From Ruania halotolerans (GTDB lineage: Bacteria > Actinomycetota > Actinomycetes > Actinomycetales > Beutenbergiaceae), in assembly GCF_021049285.1 (NCBI RefSeq), contig NZ_CP088017.1:1375380-1439379 (forward strand): a stretch of DNA of 64,000 bases, read 5' to 3'. The notes under the pieces are model-generated. The model ran no database searches. It saw nothing but the letters and a program-made list of their open reading frames with translations, and was not told the origin of the DNA. This document shows positions 1-10,474 of the stretch, piece by piece (the stretch's first letter is position 1; each line of letters opens with the position of its first letter). The position numbers and the translations under genes were made by a program.

Positions 1-1
1 C

Positions 2-2141
<2,140 letters not shown>

Positions 2142-2182
2142 GTCAGCCCGACCGATCGAGACGACGAACGAAGGAGGGCGGC

Positions 2183-2464
2183 GTGCCGCTCACGGTGGAG
2201 ATGGTCTCCGCGGACCGCACGTGGTGGTCCGGGGAGGCGACGAGCGTCGGTGCGCCGGCGGCGGACGGTGACATGGGGATCCGCCCAGGCCACCAGCCGG
2301 TACTAGCCGTGCTGCGCCCCGGCATGGTCCGGGTACATCCGGCTGATGGTGAGCCAGTGACCATGGAGGTCAGCGGAGGCTTCCTCTCGGTGGACCACGA
2401 CGACGTGACGATCGTGGTGGACCCCACCACGTCGGCGGACGCCACGGGCGCTGGGGAGAACTGA
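2183..2464 (+). CDS. atpC: F-type ATP synthase epsilon subunit (short form)
   Basis: Epsilon subunit of F1, linking the gamma shaft to the c ring. The 93-aa product has the N-terminal beta-sandwich (MPLTVEMVSADRTWWSGEA, then MGIRPGHQPVLAVLRPG) but lacks the C-terminal helical hairpin that inhibits ATP hydrolysis in longer epsilon subunits; short forms of this type occur in Actinobacteria. The GTG start is supported by AAGGAGG at 2171-2177. Last atp gene, 41 nt after atpD. Confidence 0.95.
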   Translation: MPLTVEMVSADRTWWSGEATSVGAPAADGDMGIRPGHQPVLAVLRPGMVRVHPADGEPVTMEVSGGFLSVDHDDVTIVVDPTTSADATGAGEN

Positions 2465-2471
2465 GCCACCT

Positions 2472-2891
2472 ATGCGAATGGTGATGGTCGCCGTCGTTGT
2501 GGTGATCATCGCTGCCCTGCTGCTCGGTCTGCTCTTCTTCTGGCGCCTGCGCGCTCTGGGGCGCCGAGTCGGATCCTTCGAGTGCGCAGTGCACGTGCAC
2601 ACGCGCGCTCACTGGAAGGCCGGCATTGCGGCCTACACACGAGACCACCTCGATTGGTACGAGGTGGTCTCGTTGTCTTTACGGCCCACCTACCGGTGGG
2701 GTCGGCGGGAGTTGGACATCCTCGACCGTCATCGCCGGACGCTCGCCGGTCAGGCCGAGCCGGTGAGTGAGGTGCGCTGCCAGTACCGGGGTGAGGAGTT
2801 CCGGGTGGTTGCCGAGGACGGCGCACTGGACGGGCTGAGATCCTGGCTGGAGGCGGCGCCACCCGATACGAGCACTTCTCGTATCGTGTGA
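2472..2891 (+). CDS. DUF2550 family membrane-anchored protein
   Basis: A 139-aa protein with one N-terminal transmembrane helix (about residues 4-24, rich in V, I, L and A) followed by a basic cytoplasmic domain containing FECAVHV and [11 protein letters not shown], typical of DUF2550. The family lies next to the ATP synthase operon in many actinobacteria; its function is unknown to me. The start is 8 nt after the atpC stop, with GGAG inside the atpC tail, so translation is probably coupled. The coding sequence contains a perfect 14-bp hairpin with a T-rich tail (2639-2673) and ends in a second hairpin (2864-2886). Confidence 0.88.
   Translation: MRMVMVAVVVVIIAALLLGLLFFWRLRALGRRVGSFECAVHVHTRAHWKAGIAAYTRDHLDWYEVVSLSLRPTYRWGRRELDILDRHRRTLAGQAEPVSEVRCQYRGEEFRVVAEDGALDGLRSWLEAAPPDTSTSRIV
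2639..2680 (+). terminator. Intrinsic-terminator-like hairpin inside the DUF2550 gene
   Basis: Arms 2639-2652 and 2660-2673 are perfectly complementary over 14 bp (left arm ACGAGACCACCTCG) with a 7-nt loop. TTGTCTTT at 2673-2680 follows directly. This is the shape of a Rho-independent terminator, but it lies within an open reading frame about 170 nt after its start codon. It might attenuate read-through from the ATP synthase operon into DUF2550 and nucS. Confidence 0.55.
2864..2886 (+). terminator. Hairpin at the 3' end of the DUF2550 gene
   Basis: CGATACGAG (2864-2872) and CTCGTATCG (2878-2886) form a perfect 9-bp stem with a 5-nt loop, ending just before the DUF2550 stop codon at 2889. There is no T-tract after it, so it may be a Rho-dependent or RNA-protecting stem rather than a true intrinsic terminator. 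nucS starts 47 nt after the DUF2550 stop. Confidence 0.4.
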
Positions 2892-2937
2892 GCGCGCACT
2901 CGTCGAGGGCGCTGAACGACGAAAGGGCAAGATACGC

Positions 2938-3630
2938 GTGAGGATCGTCATAGCGGCATGCTCGGTGGACTACACCGGGCGGCTGACTGCGCATCTGCCG
3001 TTGGCCACGCGGGTGCTCATGGTGAAGGCCGATGGATCCGTACTGGTGCACTCCGACGGCGGATCATACAAACCGCTGAACTGGATGTCCCCGCCGTGCA
3101 CGCTCACCGAGTCCGAGCCGACTCCGGAGCAGCGTGAGGTCGGCGTCCAGGCCGTGTGGACGGTGCAGAACACCAAGTCCGATGATCGGCTCATCGTCTC
3201 CGTGCACGAGCTGCACGCTGAGCACTCCTACGAGCTGGGTGTGGACCCCGGGCTCGTCAAGGACGGGGTGGAGGCACACTTGCAGAAGCTGCTTGCCGAG
3301 CAGATCGGCCTGCTCGGCCAAGGCCACTCGCTGATCCGCCGCGAGTATCCGACGGCGATCGGCCCGGTGGACATCCTGGCCCGGGGGGCTGCCGGTCACG
3401 TGGCGGTGGAGATCAAGCGGCGCGGGGACATCGACGGAGTCGAACAGCTCACCCGCTATCTGGACTTGCTGAACCGCGATCCGCTGCTGGCGCCGGTCGA
3501 AGGGGTGTTCGCCGCCCAGGAGATCAAGCCACAGGCGCGGGTGCTGGCGACGGACCGGGGGATCCGGTGCGTGGTCCTCGACTATGACGCAATGCGTGGG
3601 ATCGACGACGTCGATTCGCGCCTGTTCTGA
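2938..3630 (+). CDS. nucS: Endonuclease NucS (EndoMS), mismatch-specific
   Basis: NucS/EndoMS cleaves both strands at DNA mismatches and is the core of the MutS-independent mismatch repair of Actinobacteria. The 230-aa length, the N-terminal [16 protein letters not shown] and the nuclease motif [20 protein letters not shown] with the catalytic E-x-K are all typical, and the C-terminus ends in [10 protein letters not shown], a beta-clamp-interacting-type tail. The GTG start follows GAAAGG about 10 nt upstream. Its place downstream of atp-DUF2550 is conserved in the phylum. Confidence 0.95.
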   Translation: MRIVIAACSVDYTGRLTAHLPLATRVLMVKADGSVLVHSDGGSYKPLNWMSPPCTLTESEPTPEQREVGVQAVWTVQNTKSDDRLIVSVHELHAEHSYELGVDPGLVKDGVEAHLQKLLAEQIGLLGQGHSLIRREYPTAIGPVDILARGAAGHVAVEIKRRGDIDGVEQLTRYLDLLNRDPLLAPVEGVFAAQEIKPQARVLATDRGIRCVVLDYDAMRGIDDVDSRLF

Positions 3631-3640
3631 GAGGTTGGCG

Positions 3641-4870
3641 ATGCAGGCAGGTCAGGAACGGGTCGTCCGCGGCCGGGTGGTCACGCCGGAGGGCGAGATC
3701 GCCGACGGCGTGGTGATTGCCGACGGCGACCGGCTCGCCTGGGTCGGTGCTGCCGACGAGGCGCCGGGCGAGTACCGCGAGGCGATCGCCGCTGTGCCGG
3801 CCGCACCGCAGGCGTACGTGCTCCCCGGGCTGGTGGACATCCACAACCACGGTGGTGGGGGTGCCAGCATCCCCGCAGTTCAGGACATCGCCGAAGGACT
3901 GCGCGCGGTGAACGAGCATCGTCGGTACGGCACCACCCGGATGCTCGCTTCGCTCGTGACGGCAGCGCCGGAGGTGCTGCTTGCCCGGGTGGCGGTACTC
4001 GCTGACCTGGCCGATGCCGGTGAGATCGAGGGGATCCACTCCGAAGGGCCCTTCCTGGCGAGCGCCCGCTGTGGTGCCCAGGATCCGGCGTTCCTCATCG
4101 ACGGCGATCCCGCTCTGGTCGCTGCCATGGCGGAGGCCGCACGTGGTCATCTGGCCACGATGACTGTTGCTCCGGAGGTGCCGGGGGCCGGGCAGGTTCT
4201 CGATGCACTGTGTGACGTCGGCGCGCTGCCCTCCATCGGCCACACGGACGCCTCGGCACCCGACACCCGGGCCGCCGTCGAACGCCTCGTGGCTCGGTTC
4301 GGGACTGACGGCCGGCGACCCACAGTGACCCACCTGTTCAACGGGATGCGGCCGTTGCATCACCGCGAACCTGGACCCATCCCGGTGGTTCTTGCGGCCG
4401 CCCGCCGCGGCGAGGTCGTGCTGGAGCTCATCGGAGATGGTGTGCACCTGGATCCGGAGTTGGTGCGGGACGTGGTCGAGATCGTGGGGCCGCAGAACGT
4501 GGCGTTGGTGACCGATGCGATGGCCGCGGCGGGGATGGCCGACGGCGACTACCGGCTCGGCAGCCTCGACGTCCAGGTGGCCGACGGCGTGGCTCGCCTC
4601 GTCGAAGGCGGCTCCATTGCCGGCGGTACGGCTCACCTGATCGATGTGGTGCGGATCAGTGTGGCCGGGGGAGTGCCGCTTGCCGACGCCGTCCGCAGTG
4701 CCTCCCTCACTCCGGCCGAGGTGCTGCGATCACGCTTGGGTGCGGACAACTCTGGAGCGTTGTTCGGCGCCCTCCGGCCCGGCTATCAGGCCGATGTGGT
4801 CGTCACGGACCCCGATCTGCAGGTGCAGCGTGTGGTCCGCAACGGGGTCGACGTGCCGCGAGAGCGGTAG
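3641..4870 (+). CDS. nagA: N-acetylglucosamine-6-phosphate deacetylase
   Basis: Amidohydrolase that deacetylates GlcNAc-6-phosphate to glucosamine-6-phosphate in amino-sugar catabolism and cell-wall recycling. The 409-aa product has the family's metal-site motifs: VDIHNHGGGG near residue 65, IHSEGPFLA, VTHLFNGMRPLHHR, and LVTDAMAAAGM with the catalytic Asp. The ATG at 3641 was chosen because GAGAGG lies just upstream; longer in-frame starts fall inside nucS. It begins 10 nt after nucS and may be cotranscribed. No nagB is seen nearby. Confidence 0.93.
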   Translation: MQAGQERVVRGRVVTPEGEIADGVVIADGDRLAWVGAADEAPGEYREAIAAVPAAPQAYVLPGLVDIHNHGGGGASIPAVQDIAEGLRAVNEHRRYGTTRMLASLVTAAPEVLLARVAVLADLADAGEIEGIHSEGPFLASARCGAQDPAFLIDGDPALVAAMAEAARGHLATMTVAPEVPGAGQVLDALCDVGALPSIGHTDASAPDTRAAVERLVARFGTDGRRPTVTHLFNGMRPLHHREPGPIPVVLAAARRGEVVLELIGDGVHLDPELVRDVVEIVGPQNVALVTDAMAAAGMADGDYRLGSLDVQVADGVARLVEGGSIAGGTAHLIDVVRISVAGGVPLADAVRSASLTPAEVLRSRLGADNSGALFGALRPGYQADVVVTDPDLQVQRVVRNGVDVPRER

Positions 4871-4979
4871 CACCCCCTTTCGCCGATAGGCTCCCTCGCG
4901 CGAGGAAACGTCCCGTCCCAGCGGCGGAGTTCTCCTGACTGCGTGGATGGGTGATCGACGCTGGCGCACAGGAGGGTGA
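4871..4979. other. Convergent intergenic gap nagA / beta-galactosidase
   Basis: The only structure noticed is a 12-bp palindrome, CCTCGCGCGAGG (4894-4905), without a T-tract. No gene is apparent. Confidence 0.4.
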
Positions 4980-7010
4980 TCACACGGCCGTGACGTGCCA
5001 CGTGGCGCCGGGACGTTCACGGATCACGGCGACCTCACCAGGGGTGAGGAGGAGACCGCGGTCGGTGGTGCGGCCAGTGAGAAGGTCCTCGCCGGTACCG
5101 GCGATGCGGACGGCCTCGTTGCCGTGGTGCAGGCAGAACAGATAGTCCCCCCGGGCCGCACGGCGGCGCACCACCTCCAGACCCGTTCCGACGGCGTCCG
5201 GGAGGGTCGGCGTGACGCCGTGGGCTTGGCACAGGGTCGTCCAGAAAGCGTCCCGGGACTTCTGGACCAGCCGTGCCGACAGGTATGTCGCCGTGCCGCC
5301 ACCGACCCTACGACGAGCGATCGCTGGCAGACCTGCGAGGTCGCCGTCGGCGTAGGCGGCCACCTCGTCGGCAGTCTCCAGGTGCATCCGCTCGGTCCAC
5401 TGTTCGATCTCGGCGCCGTCGGTGAGGGTATGTGTGCGACCGGCGGCGAGCGGGCGAATCTCCTCGACGCGCACGCCGAGCAGGTCCCGCAGCCGGCCGG
5501 GGTAACCGCCAAGGACCACGCGCTGGTTCTCGTCAGCCACACCGGTGAAGTGCCCGACCACCAGGTGACCGCCGGCCTCGACATACGCGGTCAGCCAGGA
5601 GACGGTCGCGTCGTCCAGCGCAAACATGCTCGGAACTGCCAGGATCCGGTAGCCGGTGGCGTCGGCGCGTGGGCGGACGAAGTCGCAGGCGATCCCGGCG
5701 CGCCACAGGGAACGGTGGGTGGCGCGTACCTCCGCGGCATAGCTGAGCTCCTCGTTCGGCAGGTGCGGGGTGTCCAGCGACCACCAACCGTTCGCATCCC
5801 AGACGATGCCGATCTGCGCTTCGATCAAGGGGCCCTCGGCCGGCAGCTCAGCCACCTCGGCGATCTGCGCCAGCATGGCGCCGAGACGGACCACAGCGTC
5901 GAACGAGCGGCTCTGCGGGCCGGTGTGCGGAACGAGGGCGCCGTGCCAGGACTCGGCCCCTGCCGCGCCGGCGCGCCATTGGAAGAACAGGGAGCTCTGC
6001 GAACCGCGCGCGATGTACCCCAGCGAGTTGCGGATCATCCGGTCCGAATCCTTGACGAAGGTGCGGTCCGTTTCGCGGATCCCGGTGGCGTTCTGCTCCA
6101 TCAGCAACCACGCACCGCCGGCCCACGAGCGGGTCAGGTCCGAGGCGTATGCCACATGTGCCTCACCGTCCGGCCCGCTGGTGTCCAGGTAGTGATCGAT
6201 CGAGACCACGTCCTGGTGCTCAGCCCAATCCCACTGATCCAGGTGGTTCCAGGTGGGCAGCATGAAGTTGGTGGTCACCTGTGCTGTGGAGCCGGCGGCG
6301 CGGATCTCGGCGACCTGTTCGTCATAGGCCGCGAGCATCTCATCGGAGCAGAACCGCTTGAAGTCCACCACCTGCGCGGGGTTGGCCAGGTACTGGGTCT
6401 GCCGCGGCGGAAGGATGTCCTCCCAGTCGCTGTAGTGCTGGGACCAGAAGGCGGTGTACCAGGCATCGTTGAGCGTGCTCAGGTCGCCGTACTTGGCCTG
6501 CAGCCAGCGGCGGAACGCAGCCGCCGCATGCGGGCCGTGATCGATCGTGCCGTACTCGTTGTGGACGTGCCAGCCACGCAGCCGGGGGTGCTGACCGTAC
6601 CGTTCGGCGAGGAACCGGGCCACCCGTCGGCAGGCCGCGCGGTACGCGGGTGCGCTGATTGCGTAGGTGTCCCGGGAGCCGTGCACCACCCGGGTGCCGT
6701 CCGGCCGCACCGGCATGGCGTCGGGATACACGCGGGTGAACCAGGGCGGTGGAGAGGCGGTCGGGGTGGCCAGGAAGAAGGAGATGCCGGCCTCGTCCAG
6801 GGTGGCGATGACCTCGTCAAGCCACGCGGCGTCGAACTCACCTTCGCGCGGCTCGAGGACCGCCCAGGAGAAGACACCGATCGTGGTGGTATTCACTCCC
6901 GCCCGGCGCATGAGTTCCATGTCCTCGGTCCACACCTCCCGCGGCCACTGTTCAGGGTTGTAGTCGCCGCCGAACAGGAACCCGGCGGTACCGGATGCGA
7001 TCTCAGACAA
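4980..7010 (-). CDS. Beta-galactosidase, GH42 family
   Basis: Cytoplasmic GH42 enzyme releasing terminal beta-galactose from oligosaccharides. The frame opens with the family signature FGGDYNPEQWP; the acid/base Glu is in HNEYG (about residue 152) and the nucleophile Glu in WLLMEQNATG. The 676-aa length is typical, with trimerisation and C-terminal beta domains. I place the start at the TTG at 7010 because AGGAG precedes it by 6-7 nt; the open frame extends upstream but encodes a proline/histidine-rich stretch overlapping the permease gene. Last gene of the ABC transporter operon, with no signal peptide, so it acts on imported sugar. Confidence 0.92.
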   Translation of the reverse strand: MSEIASGTAGFLFGGDYNPEQWPREVWTEDMELMRRAGVNTTTIGVFSWAVLEPREGEFDAAWLDEVIATLDEAGISFFLATPTASPPPWFTRVYPDAMPVRPDGTRVVHGSRDTYAISAPAYRAACRRVARFLAERYGQHPRLRGWHVHNEYGTIDHGPHAAAAFRRWLQAKYGDLSTLNDAWYTAFWSQHYSDWEDILPPRQTQYLANPAQVVDFKRFCSDEMLAAYDEQVAEIRAAGSTAQVTTNFMLPTWNHLDQWDWAEHQDVVSIDHYLDTSGPDGEAHVAYASDLTRSWAGGAWLLMEQNATGIRETDRTFVKDSDRMIRNSLGYIARGSQSSLFFQWRAGAAGAESWHGALVPHTGPQSRSFDAVVRLGAMLAQIAEVAELPAEGPLIEAQIGIVWDANGWWSLDTPHLPNEELSYAAEVRATHRSLWRAGIACDFVRPRADATGYRILAVPSMFALDDATVSWLTAYVEAGGHLVVGHFTGVADENQRVVLGGYPGRLRDLLGVRVEEIRPLAAGRTHTLTDGAEIEQWTERMHLETADEVAAYADGDLAGLPAIARRRVGGGTATYLSARLVQKSRDAFWTTLCQAHGVTPTLPDAVGTGLEVVRRRAARGDYLFCLHHGNEAVRIAGTGEDLLTGRTTDRGLLLTPGEVAVIRERPGATWHVTAV

Positions 7011-7093
7011 GTCGTTCTCCTGTGCTTCACTCGCGATGTGGTGGGGGTGGGGTGTCGCGTGGGGTGTGGGAGGTGGGGGCAGCGGTGGGGTGG

Positions 7094-7990
7094 TCAGCCC
7101 TTGATACCGCCGCTGATCAGATCGAGGCGCCAATAGCGTTGCAGCACCAACATCATCACCACCAGCGGGATGATCGCCACCGCAGCACCGATGATGGCCA
7201 GGCTGTACAACGACGGAGTGCCTGAGCCCTTGGAGAGCAGCGTGTACAGGCCCACGGTGAGGGGGTACATCCGCTCGTCGGAGAGCATGATGAACGGCAG
7301 CAGGAAGTTGTTCCAGATGCCCACGAACTGCAGCAGGAAGATCGTGACCATACCGGGAACCATCATGGGCAGTGCCACGGCAGTGAAGATCCGTGCATCG
7401 TGCGCGCCGTCGATCCGAGCCGCCTCCATCGTGTCATTCGGAATCGCTGAGGCGGCATAGACGCGGGCCAGATAGATCCCGAACGGTGAGATCAGGGACG
7501 GCAACAGCACCGACCAGTAGCTTCCGGCCAGCCCGATCTCCGACATCAGCAGGTACTGCGGGATGGCCAACGTGATCCCCGGCAGCAGCACGCCGCCGAG
7601 GATCGCGTAGAAGACCGCCTGCCGGCCCGGGAAGGCGTACTTGGCCAGCGCGAAACCGGCCATCGTCGAGATCAGGGTGCACGCCAATGAGCCGAAGCCC
7701 GCGAAGATCAGACTGTTCAGTGCCCACTGGCCGAACTGGCCGCCACCGTAGCTGAACAGATCACGCAGGTTGTCGAGCAGACCAGATCCGGGTGCGAACG
7801 TGAACGTGGTGAACAACTCGGAGTTGGACTTCGTCGAGGCGATCACCACCCATGCCACGGGTACCAGGCAGTAGAGCGCCCCGAGGAGAAGGACGAGGGT
7901 CGGCAGCACGCGGTGTGGTCTGCGCGATCGTGCCGGTGCTGGGCCAGTGAGAGGAATCACTGTCGGCCGAGGCGCGTTGGCGGTGCTCAT
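7094..7990 (-). CDS. Sugar ABC transporter permease, MalG type (CUT1)
   Basis: Inner-membrane permease subunit of a carbohydrate importer. It is 298 aa with about six hydrophobic segments and the EAA loop near the C-terminal half (MEAARIDGAHDARIFTAV), which docks the ATPase. The start ATG overlaps the stop of the upstream permease gene (TGATG), indicating coupled translation. As usual for CUT1 systems no ATPase is encoded locally; a shared MsiK-like ATPase elsewhere is expected. Confidence 0.94.
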   Translation of the reverse strand: MSTANAPRPTVIPLTGPAPARSRRPHRVLPTLVLLLGALYCLVPVAWVVIASTKSNSELFTTFTFAPGSGLLDNLRDLFSYGGGQFGQWALNSLIFAGFGSLACTLISTMAGFALAKYAFPGRQAVFYAILGGVLLPGITLAIPQYLLMSEIGLAGSYWSVLLPSLISPFGIYLARVYAASAIPNDTMEAARIDGAHDARIFTAVALPMMVPGMVTIFLLQFVGIWNNFLLPFIMLSDERMYPLTVGLYTLLSKGSGTPSLYSLAIIGAAVAIIPLVVMMLVLQRYWRLDLISGGIKG

Positions 7991-8919
7991 CAGGACTCTC
8001 CGAAGGTGCGCCGCTGAGCCAGGCGCAATAGCAGAACGGACACGATCAGGGTGCCCAGCGCGAGGACCACCGACGATGCGGCCGCCAGGGACAGATCATC
8101 CCGGACGAACGCGTCACGGTAGATCTTCATCAACGGGACCCAGGTCTGGGAGATCGAGTTGGTCATCGGTCGTAGCGTCGTCGGCTCGCCGTACACCTGC
8201 AGGGTGCCGATCAGGGCGAACAGACCCGTCAGCACCAGCGCCGGACCCACCAGCGGGATCTTGATCCGGTAGGCGATATGCCACTCGTTCGCACCATCGA
8301 GGCGCGCCGCCTCGTACAGCTCACCCGGAATGCCGCGCAGCGAGGTGTACAGGATGATCATGTTGAACCCCACGCCGGTCCAGATCGCGATGTTGGCGAC
8401 CGAGGGAAACAGCATCGAACCGTCCAGCACGTTGATCGGATCCAGGCCGAGGCGGCGCAGCACGAAGTTGAGTGGGCTGGTCGAGGGCAGGTACAGGAAG
8501 CCCCACAGCAGCGAGGCGATGACGCCGGGCACGGCGTACGGGATGAAGATCGCCGTCCGAGCAAATCGAGCGCCGGCCACCCGGGGCAGATCGAGCAGGA
8601 GCGCGAACGTCAGTGCCAAGCCCAGGGTCAGTGGAACGGCAATGAAACCGTAGACCGCCAGGCGGCCGAAGCCGGCCAGGAACTCCGGGTCGGCGAACGT
8701 GGCCGCGTAGTTGCTCAAGCCCACCCACGTCTCCTCCTGCACGCCGAACGGGCCGGTGCCGCTCACCCGCAGCCCCCGGAAGCTGAGGAAGATGGCGTAG
8801 CCGATCGGGACGGCGAGGAACCCGAGGTAGAGCAGTCCCGCCGGCAAAAGGAAGGTGTAGGGGGCGACCCACCGGCGCCGCGTGCGGCGGGCGGTCCTCG
8901 GATCGGTCACGGTGCTCAT
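7990..8919 (-). CDS. Sugar ABC transporter permease, MalF type (CUT1)
   Basis: Second permease of the same importer, 309 aa, with an N-terminal basic tail (RRTRRRWVAPYTFLLPAGLL) and about six membrane segments. The EAA motif is LYEAARLDGANEWHIAYRI. It lies 71 nt downstream of the binding-protein gene and overlaps the next permease by 1 nt. Confidence 0.94.
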   Translation of the reverse strand: MSTVTDPRTARRTRRRWVAPYTFLLPAGLLYLGFLAVPIGYAIFLSFRGLRVSGTGPFGVQEETWVGLSNYAATFADPEFLAGFGRLAVYGFIAVPLTLGLALTFALLLDLPRVAGARFARTAIFIPYAVPGVIASLLWGFLYLPSTSPLNFVLRRLGLDPINVLDGSMLFPSVANIAIWTGVGFNMIILYTSLRGIPGELYEAARLDGANEWHIAYRIKIPLVGPALVLTGLFALIGTLQVYGEPTTLRPMTNSISQTWVPLMKIYRDAFVRDDLSLAAASSVVLALGTLIVSVLLLRLAQRRTFGES

Positions 8920-8990
8920 CGCACGCGCTCTCCTTCGTCGGGCCGGCGCCGGCGGCCGCGTGGCAGCGGCCGCCGGCGTCCGTGGTTGGA

Positions 8991-10295
8991 TCAGTCTGAG
9001 GTGACCGTGAAGCCGGTGGTCTCCATGTCATCGACCACCACGTCCTGGGTGGTCGCCAGCGCCTCGCGTAACGGCGTGCCGTTCTCGATGGCGGACGCCA
9101 TGGCGTCCTGGAAGGCACTCGAGGCGACGTTGACGTTCGGGCCCCAGCTGATGTCAGGCATGGTGTTCGCGGCGATATCGGCGGCCACCTGCCAGTAGTC
9201 CTCCTGCTGCGGCATCAGCAGCGGTGGTTCCGAGTCGAGGGTGAGTTGCTGTCCGCTCAGTGAGGCCGGGTACTGGCCCTGCTCGATCTGGATCGCGGCG
9301 GCCTCGTCGCTGGCACCCATCCAGGCCGCGAACTCCGCTGCGGCCTCCGGGTATTCGGCCGAGGTGGTGACCACCACGGCGGAACCGCCCTGGAAGGCCA
9401 CCGAGGAGTCGCCCTCGGTCCACTGCGGTAACGGGGCCATCGCCCAGTCTCCGGCCATTGGCTCGCCAACGCCGTAAAGGACTCCGGCCGCCCACAAACC
9501 TGCCGGCCAGGAGAGGATTTCCCCCTCATTCAAGGCTGCGTTCCACTCGGGGGTGAGCAGCGGTTCGGCGAGGACGAGGTCACGGTCGACCAAGTCCTGC
9601 CAGTAGTCGGCCACCTCGAGAGACGCCTCGTCATCGATACCGACGGTCCATGCGTCGCCGTCAACGGTCCACCACTGGCCTCCCGCCTGCTGTGCGAACC
9701 CGGCGAACCCGCCGAACTCGCCGGGGGCGAAGGTGGTGATGTAGGTGTCCGGGTCCGCAGCGCGGACCGCCTCGGCGGCCTCGGCGAACTCTTCCCATGT
9801 GGTCGGCACCTCGATGCCGAGTTCATCGAAGCGGGCCTGGTTGTAGGTCAGGGCCATCGGCCCGGCGTCCTGTGGGACTCCGTAGCTTGCACCGTCAAAC
9901 GTGGCCTGGCCCCAGACCCCTGGAGCGAAGTCACTCTCGAGGTCTGCGGTGTAGGCGCTGATGTCCGCGGCCACACCTGCCACGATCATCGCCGGAAGCG
10001 TGTTGTACTCGACGATCGCCACGTCGGGGGCGTTCTCCGCGCGGGTAGCGGTGACCAGCTTCGCGGAGGAGTCCGACCCGCCGCCGGCGTCAGTGTGCAC
10101 CACCTGGATGTCCGGATGAGACTCGTTCCATGCGTCAACCATGGGCTGCTGGGCAGTACCCCAGGCCCAGTAGTCGATCGTGACCGGGCCGTCCGCGCTC
10201 GTCTCGGCCGCACCCCCCGAATCGCCTGACGAACATGCGGCCAGGGCAATGCCGGCCACGGATGCGGCGGCGACCGCCAGGAACTTCTTACGCAT
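8991..10295 (-). CDS. Extracellular sugar-binding lipoprotein of CUT1 ABC transporter
   Basis: Solute-binding protein of 434 aa anchored outside the membrane. The signal peptide MRKKFLAVAAASVAGIALAAC carries a lipobox (LAAC) followed by a Ser/Gly linker, then a type 1 binding-protein fold starting TIDYWAWGTAQQPMVDAWN. The start ATG has AAGGAG 8 nt upstream. It is the first gene of the operon with two permeases and a GH42 enzyme. A LacI-type operator lies 56-69 bp upstream of the start codon. Substrate inferred from neighbours: a beta-linked or xylosylated oligosaccharide. Confidence 0.93.
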   Translation of the reverse strand: MRKKFLAVAAASVAGIALAACSSGDSGGAAETSADGPVTIDYWAWGTAQQPMVDAWNESHPDIQVVHTDAGGGSDSSAKLVTATRAENAPDVAIVEYNTLPAMIVAGVAADISAYTADLESDFAPGVWGQATFDGASYGVPQDAGPMALTYNQARFDELGIEVPTTWEEFAEAAEAVRAADPDTYITTFAPGEFGGFAGFAQQAGGQWWTVDGDAWTVGIDDEASLEVADYWQDLVDRDLVLAEPLLTPEWNAALNEGEILSWPAGLWAAGVLYGVGEPMAGDWAMAPLPQWTEGDSSVAFQGGSAVVVTTSAEYPEAAAEFAAWMGASDEAAAIQIEQGQYPASLSGQQLTLDSEPPLLMPQQEDYWQVAADIAANTMPDISWGPNVNVASSAFQDAMASAIENGTPLREALATTQDVVVDDMETTGFTVTSD

Positions 10296-10474
10296 GGGTC
10301 ACATCTCCTTCGACGTGCTGGGTGAAGCGGGTGACGCTGAGGATCACCTGTTGAAGCGCTTCGACGACGGTGTCGATGATGACCGTCCAATCCGTTCGTG
10401 TCAATGCCATGTCCGCGGTGCCGACGGCGGCCCGTGGTCTGGGTGCGGTGGCGCACCCGGGGCGGTGCGCGATG
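10296..10474. other. Intergenic region binding protein / lacI
   Basis: 179 bp holding the operator at 10351-10364 and presumably the promoter of the leftward ABC operon and the 3' end of the regulator transcript. No gene is seen. Confidence 0.5.
10351..10364. promoter_or_regulatory. LacI-type operator upstream of the ABC transporter/GH42 operon
   Basis: TTGAAGCGCTTCGA is a near-palindrome centred on the GCGC core. It differs by one base from the site at 11588-11601 in front of the alpha-xylosidase gene, and the similarity continues beyond the palindrome (CGACGA followed by GGTGTCGA). It is 55 bp above the binding-protein start, fitting repression by the adjacent LacI-family protein. Confidence 0.75.

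Noticed and set aside
4894-4905. Intrinsic terminator between nagA and the GH42 gene
   Set aside because: A 12-bp palindrome without loop or T-tract; too weak to call.
4995-7136. 713-codon plus-strand open frame opposite the GH42 gene
   Set aside because: The GH42 product on the other strand has intact catalytic motifs; this frame is low-complexity Gly/Arg/Val typical of antisense shadows.
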